Shown piece after piece: positions 1-7,555 of a stretch of DNA of 64,000 nt. Source of the stretch: an uncultured Clostridia bacterium (GTDB lineage Bacteria > Bacillota > Clostridia > TANB77 > CAG-508); the NCBI GenBank assembly GCA_944389475.1, contig CALXMM010000001.1, positions 1-64,000 on the forward strand. The letters are read 5' to 3'. Position 1 is the first letter of the stretch. Every line of letters starts with the position of its first letter. The notes below the pieces were generated by a model. That model did no database searches. It saw only the letters and a list, made by a program, of their open reading frames with translations, and was not told where the DNA came from. The translations under genes were made by a program, and so were the position numbers.

Positions 1-315
1 GCTGTGGTAACTAAGATAAACAATGATACTGTGGAATTAAAAAATATAGCAACAAAAGAAAATTACAGAGGAAAAGGTTATGCTAAAAAAATGATTAAGT
101 ATTTAGTAAATAATTATAAAACAAGATATAGTAAAATGATTGTTGGAACAACGGAAAATAATATTCCATTCTATGTAAAACAAGGTTTTGATAAGTATGA
201 AAAAACAGTAAAGAATTTCTTTGTAGATAATTATGATGAGAAGCTATATGATGGTAATATGAAATGTGCTGACATGTATTATTATTCGAAAGATTTGAAG
301 AAAGTTGAGAGATAA
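1..315 (+). CDS. GNAT acetyltransferase, C-terminal part (cut by window edge)
   Basis: The open frame runs in from base 1, so the N-terminus lies outside the window; the GTG at base 4 is unlikely to be the real start. The visible 104 residues contain the acetyl-CoA-binding motif A of the GNAT fold (RGKGYAKKMI, an R-x-x-G-x-A/G pyrophosphate loop) followed by a helix. The later FYVKQGFDKYE segment is the usual β6-β7 end of GNAT proteins. GNAT enzymes move an acetyl group from acetyl-CoA to an amine; the substrate cannot be told from this fragment. The family is clear; the function within it is unknown. Confidence 0.75.
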   Translation, partial: AVVTKINNDTVELKNIATKENYRGKGYAKKMIKYLVNNYKTRYSKMIVGTTENNIPFYVKQGFDKYEKTVKNFFVDNYDEKLYDGNMKCADMYYYSKDLKKVER

Positions 316-319
316 GTAG

Positions 320-336
320 TAATTGCACTAAACTGC
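320..336 (+). repeat. left arm of an imperfect inverted repeat flanking the IS91-like element
   Basis: The 17 bases at 320-336 match the reverse complement of 2663-2678 except for one extra T. The surrounding bases (GACAG next to CAGTTT) also resemble each other. The two arms bracket the recombinase and transposase genes. A small hairpin (ACTGC/GCAGT) follows at about 332-345. The stretch 346-476 shows no gene. Confidence 0.5.
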
Positions 337-476
337 TGTCGCAGTGGTCGTTTAAGTTAGTATAACACTAAATAGGAAAATTTGCTACTAATTTGAGAAT
401 AAAGCTTGTAAGTATTGAAATATAAGCAAAAACTCTTTAAAATAGATATTATGTAGATTATGTCTACAAATATTTA

Positions 477-1377
477 TTGAAAGGAGTTTTTTTGATGTGT
501 AATGAAGAAATACTAAAACACATGGAAGAAGACATGACATTTAGAGGCTTAGCAGAAAGAACAAAAAAATCATATATCTGGCGAGTTAGTAGGTATATGA
601 ATTTTCACAAAGGAAAAGATATTGAAAAATTAACAGAAGATGATATTCGAGATTTTTTAAAGTATCTAGTTGAAGAATGTAAAAACAAAAGACGAGATGT
701 AAACACTTACAATAGTGCAATACGATTTATGTATGGTACAACTTTAAATAAAGTGTTGAATTTAAAAAGAATACCATTGTTTAAAATACAAAAGAACAAG
801 CCAGAAATGTTTACAAAGGAAGAATTAAAAAGATTCTTTAAAGCTTGTGAGAATGAAAGATTGCGGTTTAAAATATAAAGCTATGTTTATGACAGTATAT
901 GGTGGAGGGCTTAGAATATCGGAACTGTGCAATTTAAGAATACAAGATATTGATAGTAAAAATATGAGAATATTAGTACGAGAAGGAAAAGAAAGCAAAT
1001 ACAGATACACTTTGTTATCACAAACAAATCTTGATATTCTAAGAGAATATTTTAAAGTATATCGACCCAATCACAAGGAAAACTACTTGTTCATTTCTCA
1101 ACAAACAAACGATAAATATACTGTATCAGGACCAGAAATAGCATTTAGAGAAATCAGGAAAAAAGCTGGAATACAAAGAAAAGTAACAGTACATGGACTA
1201 AGGCATAATTTTGCTACAGATTTAATAGAAAACGGATTAGATATATTGCATTTACAAAAGTTACTTGGACATTCTGGAATAAGGTCAACGATGGAATATC
1301 TGCATCTTGCAAATGTAGAAAAAGATATTGTAAGTCCATTAGATAGATTGTATAGGTCAGGTGATGAAAATGCCTGA
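477..1377 (+). pseudogene. tyrosine recombinase/integrase, broken by a +1 frameshift
   Basis: Two frames together give one phage-integrase-family protein. The first (477-878) carries the N-terminal core-binding domain with an SAM-like fold. The second (readable from 847 to 1377) carries the catalytic domain, with Arg in GGGLRISEL, the HGLRH box, LGHSG and the tyrosine nucleophile in TMEYLHL. The frames join at about 872-882, where removing one A from a run of four would restore a continuous reading (LRFKYKAMF). This fits a single-base insertion, although +1 recoding cannot be excluded. The 3' end overlaps the transposase start by about 17 bases, so the two were translated together. Confidence 0.8.
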
Positions 1378-2485
1378 GTTACAAAATATACTAGAACAAT
1401 ATGGAAAACAATATAAAGAGAAACACAATTTACCAATATATGTTAAGAAAACATTAAATGCAATAGAAAAATGTAGAACAGCAGAACTGGGGGCACATGA
1501 AGATGTATGCGACCATTGTGGACATAAGAAAATCAGTTACAATTCTTGTAGAAATCGACATTGTCCTAAATGTCAACTATCTGCAAAAGAAAAGTGGATA
1601 TATAATCAAAAGTTTAATTTATTAAATGTAAAATACTTTCATGTAGTATTTACAATACCAGATATATTAAATAAAGTTGTATATTACAATCAAACAAAAA
1701 TGTATAATATAATGTTTAAAGCAGTATCAGAAACATTACAAGAACTAGCAAATGATAAAAAATATCTAGGTGCTCAAATAGGATTTACTAGCATACTTCA
1801 TACATGGGGACAAAATTTAAAAGACCATCCACATATACATTGCATAGTACCAGCAGGTGGACTTGATAGTTTAGGAAAATGGAGAAATAGTAAGAAGAAA
1901 TTTTTCATACCTGTAAAAGTATTATCAAAAGTATTTAGAGGAAAATTAATATATTACATGAAACAAGAAAAACTGGATTTTCCTAAAAAAATTGAAGAAC
2001 TAAATATAAGCCAAGAATATGATAATTTCATATCATCATTGTATTCTAAAGATTGGATTGTATATTGTAAGCCACCATTTGAAAATGCAAATAGTGTAAT
2101 AGAATATTTAGGTAGATATACTCATAGAGTAGCAATTTCAAACAATAGAATACTTAACATAGATAATGGAAAAGTAACTTTTAAATGGCGAGATTATAGA
2201 GATAAAAATAAGATGAAAATAATGGTATTAGATGCAGATGAATTTATTAGAAGATTCATATTACATATATTACCACCTAGATTTATGAAGATACGACATT
2301 TTGGATTATTAGGAAATAGAAATAAAACAAAAAAATTAACACTTTGTAAATCCCTCACAAATACAAAAGTGTTAACTAAAGAAAATATTTCCCCTCTCGA
2401 AATATTAAAGAAAGTATCTGGAAAAGATTTTAATTTATGCCCAGTTTGTAGAATTGGACATTTAATAAGACCTAGTCCAGCATAA
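1361..2485 (+). CDS. IS91 family transposase
   Basis: The 374-residue protein has the N-terminal zinc domain of IS91 transposases (Cys at about 50, 53, 63, 68 and 71). It also has the metal-binding H-x-H of the HUH fold (HPHIHCIV, about residue 157) and the paired tyrosines of the Y2 family in EYLGRYTHR (about 248 and 252), followed by VAISNNRI. These tyrosines nick and join single strands during rolling-circle transposition. A CPVC motif near the C-terminus may bind a further metal. GTG 1361, ATG 1364 and ATG 1370 are possible starts; all overlap the integrase end. Length and motifs are those of a complete protein. Confidence 0.9.
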   Translation: MMKMPELQNILEQYGKQYKEKHNLPIYVKKTLNAIEKCRTAELGAHEDVCDHCGHKKISYNSCRNRHCPKCQLSAKEKWIYNQKFNLLNVKYFHVVFTIPDILNKVVYYNQTKMYNIMFKAVSETLQELANDKKYLGAQIGFTSILHTWGQNLKDHPHIHCIVPAGGLDSLGKWRNSKKKFFIPVKVLSKVFRGKLIYYMKQEKLDFPKKIEELNISQEYDNFISSLYSKDWIVYCKPPFENANSVIEYLGRYTHRVAISNNRILNIDNGKVTFKWRDYRDKNKMKIMVLDADEFIRRFILHILPPRFMKIRHFGLLGNRNKTKKLTLCKSLTNTKVLTKENISPLEILKKVSGKDFNLCPVCRIGHLIRPSPA

Positions 2486-2642
2486 TAATTTACAATTTCA
2501 TACCATCTTAAAAATTGCCTCTTTATTGGGGAGGGGGTCTCTATGTCTATTTTACTAAAATTTCATATAAATTTCAACTTGTAAATTGATATATTTAGGA
2601 AAGTGTAGTAAAATAAGAAAAAAAGAATAAGAGATAAAGTTT

Positions 2643-2746
2643 AAAAACTCCATAGACAGTCCGCAGTTTGTGCAATTAAACTAAACGAACTAAGTTCTAA
2701 TTGCTAAGAGCTTCTAGTGGAGTTTTTCTTTGAACTTAGTTCGTTT
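2643..2746 (+). promoter_or_regulatory. branched terminator/attenuator-like RNA with an alternative hairpin
   Basis: A 10-bp outer stem pairs 2643-2652 with 2718-2727 and ends in a T-run. Inside it, GCAATTA at 2672-2678 pairs with TAATTGC at 2698-2704. The segment 2683-2697 can instead pair perfectly over 15 bases with 2732-2746, which would open the first structure. Mutually exclusive stems ending in a T-tract are the layout of a transcription attenuator, here about 60 bases upstream of the next gene. No ligand class is recognised. It could equally be the terminal structure of the IS element. Confidence 0.4.
2663..2678 (-). repeat. right arm of the imperfect inverted repeat flanking the IS91-like element
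   Basis: These 16 bases are the reverse complement of 320-336 apart from a single-base bulge. They lie inside the attenuator-like structure described for 2643-2746. Confidence 0.5.
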
Positions 2747-2804
2747 AATTTCTTATTCATTTTTTGTTTAGTTTAAATTATGAAAGGTTGAATTGGTGGT
2801 AAAA

Positions 2805-3335
2805 ATGAACAAAAGTAAGAAAATAATTATTGGCATTTTAATCGTTTTGATTATAGTTGTGGGTATAGTTGTTGCATATAAAATAATTGAAAATAGTGTT
2901 ATAAACAGGGCAGATTTTAATTTTACAGTTGAAAATATTAGTTCTAGTCCTGTTAACACCATAGATCACGGACAAAATGATACTGAATTAAATCGTAATG
3001 CGAACAATGTTACAATAGAGGTCGATAATACTACAATAACTCCAGAGAGTGTTACAATAATAATTACAGATAACAATAACGAACATTATGCTTGGGGTGT
3101 AGAATTTAGAGTTCAGAAAAAAGTTAATGAAGAATGGGAAGATTTAGAATATATATCTGATGATTTGGCTTGGATTGATATAGCTTATGAAGTAAATGAG
3201 GATAATCAGTTAGTTCTAAAATTAGATATAGAAAAGTATTATGGCAAATTATCTAATGGAATATATAGAATAGTAAAACCAGTCTATGATAATGGATATA
3301 TTGATATATATTCAAATGAATTTGAAATTAAATAG
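2805..3335 (+). CDS. membrane-anchored exported protein with a bacterial Ig-like (Big_14-type) domain
   Basis: ATG 2805 is preferred over TTG 2793 because GGTGG lies five bases upstream of it. Residues 1-8 are basic and residues 9-27 are hydrophobic, an uncleaved anchor or signal peptide. After a linker rich in Asn and Thr, the domain contains VTIIITDNNNEHYAWGVEF, then a KKVNEEWEDL segment and GIYRIVKPV near the end. That order is typical of small Ig-like domains found in Clostridia and Bacilli surface proteins. Function is unknown; no catalytic motif is visible. It heads a run of five small genes, and a 36-bp repeat follows its stop codon. Confidence 0.6.
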   Translation: MNKSKKIIIGILIVLIIVVGIVVAYKIIENSVINRADFNFTVENISSSPVNTIDHGQNDTELNRNANNVTIEVDNTTITPESVTIIITDNNNEHYAWGVEFRVQKKVNEEWEDLEYISDDLAWIDIAYEVNEDNQLVLKLDIEKYYGKLSNGIYRIVKPVYDNGYIDIYSNEFEIK

Positions 3336-3343
3336 ATAAATAC

Positions 3344-3379
3344 AAATTACAATTTTGTAATTTGAGAGATTTATAGTAA
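3344..3379 (+). repeat. 36-bp direct repeat with a palindromic core, copy 1
   Basis: An exact copy of these 36 bases is at 4031-4066. The core AAATTACAATTTTGTAATTT is a perfect palindrome. Each copy directly follows the stop codon of a membrane-anchored small protein gene. Shorter AAATTACAA fragments occur near 5851 and 11098. Confidence 0.85.
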
Positions 3380-3420
3380 GTTGTCGCTATGATTAAATGA
3401 AAGGTTAAAAGGTGATGTTT

Positions 3421-4026
3421 ATGAAAAAAGGATTGAAAATATTGTTTATCATTATAGGAATTATAATTGTTTTAGGTATTGTATTTTTTGTGGTAGATTA
3501 TAACAGAGTACAGAAACAAGAAAAACCTATTTTTTGCATACAAAATCCAGCAGGAATTATTAATGACGGAGGAACAATAGAATACTTTGGATTAGGATAT
3601 AAGGTAATTGATTTTCATACATTAGCAGGATATGATGACATTAAGATAGGTAGTTGGTTTATGGATTATAATGATTTTGAAGAAGAAATGAAAGAATATG
3701 AAGAAAGGTTTGAAGAAGAATTAAGACAAAATGAAGATACTATTGGAGATATATTTAATGCTAAAATAAAGGCAATAAGAGAATATAACGGAATAACAAC
3801 AATTTTAATAGAAGGACTAGAGACTAATGATATAAATCATAGAGGAGAGTTTGATTTTTCTATTGATAATGACACAGAATTACTATGGAACAACACAAAA
3901 ATTGAAGTATCAGATTTAAAGGAAGGTCAAGATGTTTCAATAACTTCAACAGGAGAGGTTTTAGAAAGCTATCCTGCACAATTAACTAAAGTAACAAAAA
4001 TTATTGTGTTAGAAGATGAATTATAA
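3421..4026 (+). CDS. membrane-anchored exported protein with a DUF3221-like C-terminal domain
   Basis: ATG 3421 is chosen because AAAGGTG sits upstream at good spacing. The protein starts with a basic end and a hydrophobic segment (about residues 6-26), so it is a membrane-anchored exterior protein or lipoprotein-like. The middle has an acidic helical stretch (about 75-105). The C-terminal part, with a GEFDFSIDNDTEL strand, a W-N-N-T segment and DLKEGQDVSI, resembles DUF3221/YobA-type small β-barrel domains. The job is unknown. It is followed by the second copy of the 36-bp repeat, suggesting duplication of this stretch together with its upstream neighbour. Confidence 0.55.
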   Translation: MKKGLKILFIIIGIIIVLGIVFFVVDYNRVQKQEKPIFCIQNPAGIINDGGTIEYFGLGYKVIDFHTLAGYDDIKIGSWFMDYNDFEEEMKEYEERFEEELRQNEDTIGDIFNAKIKAIREYNGITTILIEGLETNDINHRGEFDFSIDNDTELLWNNTKIEVSDLKEGQDVSITSTGEVLESYPAQLTKVTKIIVLEDEL

Positions 4027-4030
4027 TAAT

Positions 4031-4066
4031 AAATTACAATTTTGTAATTTGAGAGATTTATAGTAA
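4031..4066 (+). repeat. 36-bp direct repeat with a palindromic core, copy 2
   Basis: Identical to 3344-3379 over all 36 bases. It lies between the DUF3221-like gene and the MGMT-like gene. Confidence 0.85.
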
Positions 4067-4095
4067 TTTTTTGTTGAGATAGGAGATGTAGCAAT

Positions 4096-4572
4096 ATGGC
4101 TAATGAAAATAAAAAAGATTTCAATGCTATGATGAAAAATAATAAGGATATGCCTAAAATACAAATAGTTGAAGATGAAAAAACAATTAAGAAGTATGGT
4201 GGAACTAAAATGTTTTTTGCACCACCAATTTATTATGATGAATTGATGAAAAAAGTACCAAAAGGAAAACTTATTACAGTAGGACAAATGAGAGATTATT
4301 TTGCAAAACAAAATAATGCAGATTTTACTGAGCCTATGACAGCAGGAATATTTGTTAATATTGTTGCTTGGGCAAGTTATCAAAGAAATACAGATATTAC
4401 ACCATATTGGAGAACTTTAAAATCAGATGGAGAATTGAATATTAAATATCCAGAGGCGATTGAATTGCAAAAAAGATTACTTGAAGAAGAAGGGCATACT
4501 ATAATCACAAAAGGAACAAAGAATATAAAATACTATGTTAAAGACTTTGAAAAAGATTTAGTAGAATTATAG
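4096..4572 (+). CDS. MGMT-family DNA-binding protein (alkyltransferase-like, no reactive cysteine)
   Basis: The region KVPKGKLITVGQMRDYF followed by an Ala/Gly-rich recognition helix and LLEEEGH at the end is the helix-turn-helix half of O6-alkylguanine-DNA methyltransferase. In true MGMT the active site reads PCHR. Here the matching place reads PYWRT, so the alkyl-accepting cysteine is absent, as in alkyltransferase-like (ATL) proteins that flag damage for other repair. The N-terminal 60 residues are unusual for the family. The ribosome site GATAGGAG precedes ATG 4096. The family is fairly sure; the ATL-like role is inference. Confidence 0.65.
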   Translation: MANENKKDFNAMMKNNKDMPKIQIVEDEKTIKKYGGTKMFFAPPIYYDELMKKVPKGKLITVGQMRDYFAKQNNADFTEPMTAGIFVNIVAWASYQRNTDITPYWRTLKSDGELNIKYPEAIELQKRLLEEEGHTIITKGTKNIKYYVKDFEKDLVEL

Positions 4573-4594
4573 TAATTTGAAAGTGAGATATAAA

Positions 4595-5002
4595 ATGGAA
4601 AATATAAAGAGAGAAGAACTAGAAAAATTAGTTGGAATTGATAAAGTTAATACTTTTTATAATATTGTGAATGAAATAACAAAACTTTATGATATGGAAC
4701 AAGTATGGAATAATGGTGGAAAAAAATGGACTTATGAATATAAATTTAGAAAAAGCGGAAAAACTTTATGTGCTTTTTATTTTAAAGATAATACATTGGG
4801 ATTTATGATTATCTTTGGTAAAGATGAGAGAAGTAAATTGGAAGAAATAAGAAACGAACTTTCATCTGATGTACTAGAAACCTATGATAATGCACAAACA
4901 TATCACGATGGAAAATGGGTTATGTTTGATATAACTGATAACTCAATATTTGAGGATTTAAAAAAATTACTTTTAATTAAAAGAAAACCTAATAGAAAGT
5001 AA
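4595..5002 (+). CDS. DUF3788 family protein
   Basis: A soluble protein of about 135 residues with the pattern WNNGGKKWTYEYKFRKSGKTL, then LGFMIIFGKDER, then YHDGKWVMFDI, which is the signature layout of DUF3788. Members are small proteins of unknown function common in Firmicutes. ATG 4595 is preferred over the upstream TTG at 4577, which would require extra residues not usual in the family. It starts only 22 bases after the MGMT-like gene, so the two are probably co-transcribed. Confidence 0.65.
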   Translation: MENIKREELEKLVGIDKVNTFYNIVNEITKLYDMEQVWNNGGKKWTYEYKFRKSGKTLCAFYFKDNTLGFMIIFGKDERSKLEEIRNELSSDVLETYDNAQTYHDGKWVMFDITDNSIFEDLKKLLLIKRKPNRK

Positions 5003-5045
5003 TATATGTTATGTGAATAATAGTAATTTATATGGGGGATTGTTT

Positions 5046-5849
5046 ATGGCAGCTTTAACAGTAATTCCTATAATGGGAACTTTAGCAATATTATTTATAG
5101 GCTTTAATGTAATGATTATTGCCTTATTAATATTAACAATAGTATTTGGAATAATTAGATTAGTAAAAAAGAAATTTACGAAGACATTTATTATATTACT
5201 AATTTTAACAATCGTTTTTGCCTTTATAGATTATAAAATTATAAATAATTTTGTAAATTATGATGAAGTACAAAGGCAAAAGCAAATAAAAGAAGAAGGC
5301 GAAGAATTAGTTGCAATAAAAGATTATGATTACAATAAAGTGGAGCAATATTTAAATGATGGGTGGAATCCAAATGAAACAACAAAAGCTATATATTATG
5401 CGATAAAATATAATCCAGATGAAAACAAAGAAAAAGATGAATGGAGTATTTTAGAATTGCTATTAAAAAATGGAGCAAATCCAGATGTGCAAATTTATGA
5501 AAATCCACAAGGAGTTAATACGCCACTTACTTATACAACAGAATGTGGATATTATGGCGCAACAAAACTATTACTCGAAAATGGTGCTGATCCAAATTAT
5601 CAAGAATCTAATATGAATAAAAATGGATTACTTGCTTTAAGATTTTATGATAATGATAAGGCAGCAGAAACATTACAGCTATTATTAGATTATGGTACAG
5701 ATTTAGATATAAGAACAAATGTAGGATATGGAGTAGATGAATCAGGTAGAGAAGAACTAAAAAATTTTGAAAATAATTATAGCAAAGTTAAAGAAAATGT
5801 ACCAGATTATGATGATATATTAGAAATAATAAATAATTTAAATCTTTAA
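5046..5849 (+). CDS. membrane protein with C-terminal ankyrin repeats
   Basis: ATG 5046 follows GGGGGATTG, the best ribosome site here. Two hydrophobic segments (about residues 3-40 and 48-65) anchor the protein. The rest holds ankyrin-type repeats with the LLLKNGANPDVQ, LLLENGADPNYQ and LLLDYGTDLDIR helices, each followed by a loop. Ankyrin repeats bind other proteins; the partner is unknown. It ends the run of small accessory genes beginning at 2805. The stretch 5850-6000 behind it shows no gene. Confidence 0.75.
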   Translation: MAALTVIPIMGTLAILFIGFNVMIIALLILTIVFGIIRLVKKKFTKTFIILLILTIVFAFIDYKIINNFVNYDEVQRQKQIKEEGEELVAIKDYDYNKVEQYLNDGWNPNETTKAIYYAIKYNPDENKEKDEWSILELLLKNGANPDVQIYENPQGVNTPLTYTTECGYYGATKLLLENGADPNYQESNMNKNGLLALRFYDNDKAAETLQLLLDYGTDLDIRTNVGYGVDESGREELKNFENNYSKVKENVPDYDDILEIINNLNL

Positions 5850-6000
5850 TACAAATTACAATTTCTATGCACAATATTTATAGATGTTAGAACTAATCTC
5901 TATTTCTATAGCGAAATATAATAAATGCAGATGTAAAAAGAAGTATAAATAAATATATTAAGAAAATATCAAAGGAATCTTTATTTTTTTCATAAGAGGG

Positions 6001-6854
6001 GAAAACAGTAGTTATTACAGGCTCTGCTTCAGGAATGAGTAAAGCAGCTACGGAACTATTATTAGAATTAGGAGCAAATGTATATGCAATAGATATTAAT
6101 AAAATAGATTTACCTGTAACAAAGGCTTTTCAAGCGGATATGAGCCAAAAAGAAGAAATAGATAGAGTAATAGAAGAATTGCCAGAAAAGATTGATGCAT
6201 TATTCTTATGTCATGGTATTGCAGCTTTCCCTGGCAAAGAGTTATTAGTACAAAAGGTAAATTTCTACAGTCAAAAATATATGACAAAAAAATTTACTAG
6301 ATAGAATATCAGAACATGGATCAGTTACTTATATTTCATCTGTAGGTGGATTTGGCTGGCAACAAGTTTATAGTAAAGCAGTGGAACTTATTAATTTACC
6401 TACTTGGGAAGATGCGATGGATTGGTATGACAAACATCCTGATTTAATCAAGAGTGCTTATGTTTTTGCAAAACAATGCTTAGAGTCATATGTAACTTAT
6501 AAATGTATGTCATCTGAATTTATAAATAAGAGAATAAGAATAAATGCAATTAATCCAGGAGATACAACAACAGGATTAACAGAAGATTTCAATAAGTCAA
6601 CAAGTCCAAATGGAGATGCAAAAGAAGGTGAAGAGATGATTTCAAACATTTTCTTAAAGAGTTGGAATGGATACCCAGCAGAGCCAAAAGACATGGGATA
6701 CCCAATGGTTGTAATAGGTAGTGATATTTGTTCTTATATGTAAGGACAATTAATTTATATAGATTATGGTTTAACATCTTCTTGGACAAGTGGAGCATTG
6801 TTACAAGCAAATAATAAGTCAATTGAAGAACTTTCAGCAGATGCAAGTAAATAG
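6001..6854 (+). pseudogene. short-chain dehydrogenase/reductase, decayed (several lesions)
   Basis: Three pieces in two frames add up to one SDR enzyme: the Rossmann start with TVVITGSASGM and CHGIAAFPG (6001 to about 6250), the central YISSVGGFGWQQ segment with the later RINAINPGDT piece (about 6310-6740), and a tail with QLIYIDYGLTSSW (to 6854). There is no start codon at the expected place (a TAA lies just upstream in frame). The frame breaks at about 6260-6310, and TAA at 6741 interrupts the reading before the tail. The layout resembles hydroxysteroid-type SDRs. It cannot make a full enzyme. Confidence 0.85.
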
Positions 6855-6865
6855 GAGTTAACATA

Positions 6866-6896
6866 GAGAGTAGTTAATTACTCTCATTTTTTTTTA
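6866..6896 (+). terminator. rho-independent terminator after the SDR pseudogene
   Basis: A 7-bp stem (GAGAGTA/TACTCTC) with a 6-base loop is followed by ATTTTTTTTT. Confidence 0.85.
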
Positions 6897-6903
6897 TTTG
6901 TTG

Positions 6904-6960
6904 TTGACAAATTCTAAAACAAAAAGTATACTAATATACTAATACGGTATAGTAGTATAC
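6904..6960 (+). promoter_or_regulatory. promoter with overlapping palindromic operator for the TetR-YhgE operon
   Basis: TTGACA (6904-6909), a 17-base spacer and TATACT (6927-6932) form a near-consensus σA promoter. The -10 box lies inside GTATACTAATATAC, and a related inverted copy, GGTATAGTAGTATAC, ends at 6960. This is a likely binding site for the TetR-type repressor encoded directly downstream, implying self-repression. Confidence 0.75.
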
Positions 6961-6978
6961 AAAGAAGGGAGTAATAAT

Positions 6979-7554
6979 ATGAAACAAGAACAAATTCTAA
7001 AAGCCGCAAAAGAACTATTTACAAAATATGGTTTTAAAAAAGTGTCAATGGATGAAATCGCAAGTGAAACAGGAGTTACTAAAAAAACAGTCTATAGTTA
7101 CTTTAGTAGCAAAGAGGAACTTTTAAAAGATGTTATAAAGGAAGAACTGCAGAATATTAGAAAAATTATAGATAAGGCTGAAAAACAAAGTAATGATTTT
7201 TTTGTTAACATTCAAAGTGTAATTTGTAGTGTAATTAGATATAAAAATGAAAGTGATTTTTTTAAGATGCTTATTAAAGAATCTGAAATGTTTAATAATG
7301 AAAAGCTAAAAGATAATTTAAAGATCATTGATAGTGAAATAAAGGATTACATAAAAAGCAAAGTAGAAAAAGCTGTAAATAATAAAGAAATTGTCGTAAA
7401 AGATGTTAATATTATTACTTTTCTTATATACAAAATGTACATAGCATTAATAATAGATTGGAATGAAGATAATGCTAAATTAGATGAAAAGGATATTGCA
7501 GATAACGTCCTTCAAATTTTAAAATATGGTATTAAAAGAAAGGAAGTAGAATAA
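6979..7554 (+). CDS. TetR/AcrR family transcriptional regulator
   Basis: The 191-residue protein opens with the TetR DNA-binding domain: ILKAAKELFTKYGFKKVSMDEIA, then a recognition helix in TGVTKKTVYSYFSSKEEL (about residues 30-47). The remaining helices form the ligand-binding and dimer part and show no recognisable ligand pocket. AGAAGGGAG gives a good ribosome site. The gene sits 1 base before the YhgE/Pip gene and behind a palindromic operator overlapping its promoter. It most likely represses its own operon until an inducer, perhaps a membrane-active compound, binds. Confidence 0.9.
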   Translation: MKQEQILKAAKELFTKYGFKKVSMDEIASETGVTKKTVYSYFSSKEELLKDVIKEELQNIRKIIDKAEKQSNDFFVNIQSVICSVIRYKNESDFFKMLIKESEMFNNEKLKDNLKIIDSEIKDYIKSKVEKAVNNKEIVVKDVNIITFLIYKMYIALIIDWNEDNAKLDEKDIADNVLQILKYGIKRKEVE

Positions 7555-7555
7555 A

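Larger units (their letters stand above)
477..2485 (+). mobile_element. IS91-type insertion element (tyrosine recombinase plus Y2 transposase)
   Basis: Two overlapping genes form the unit: a site-specific tyrosine recombinase (frameshifted) and an IS91-family rolling-circle transposase. IS91 relatives move by rolling circle, do not need long terminal inverted repeats, and some carry an upstream integrase-like gene. Coordinates given are only the coding extent. The true ends are not defined; an imperfect inverted repeat at 320-336 and 2663-2678 may mark or lie near them. The transposase gene looks intact, so the element may still be mobile. Confidence 0.75.
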
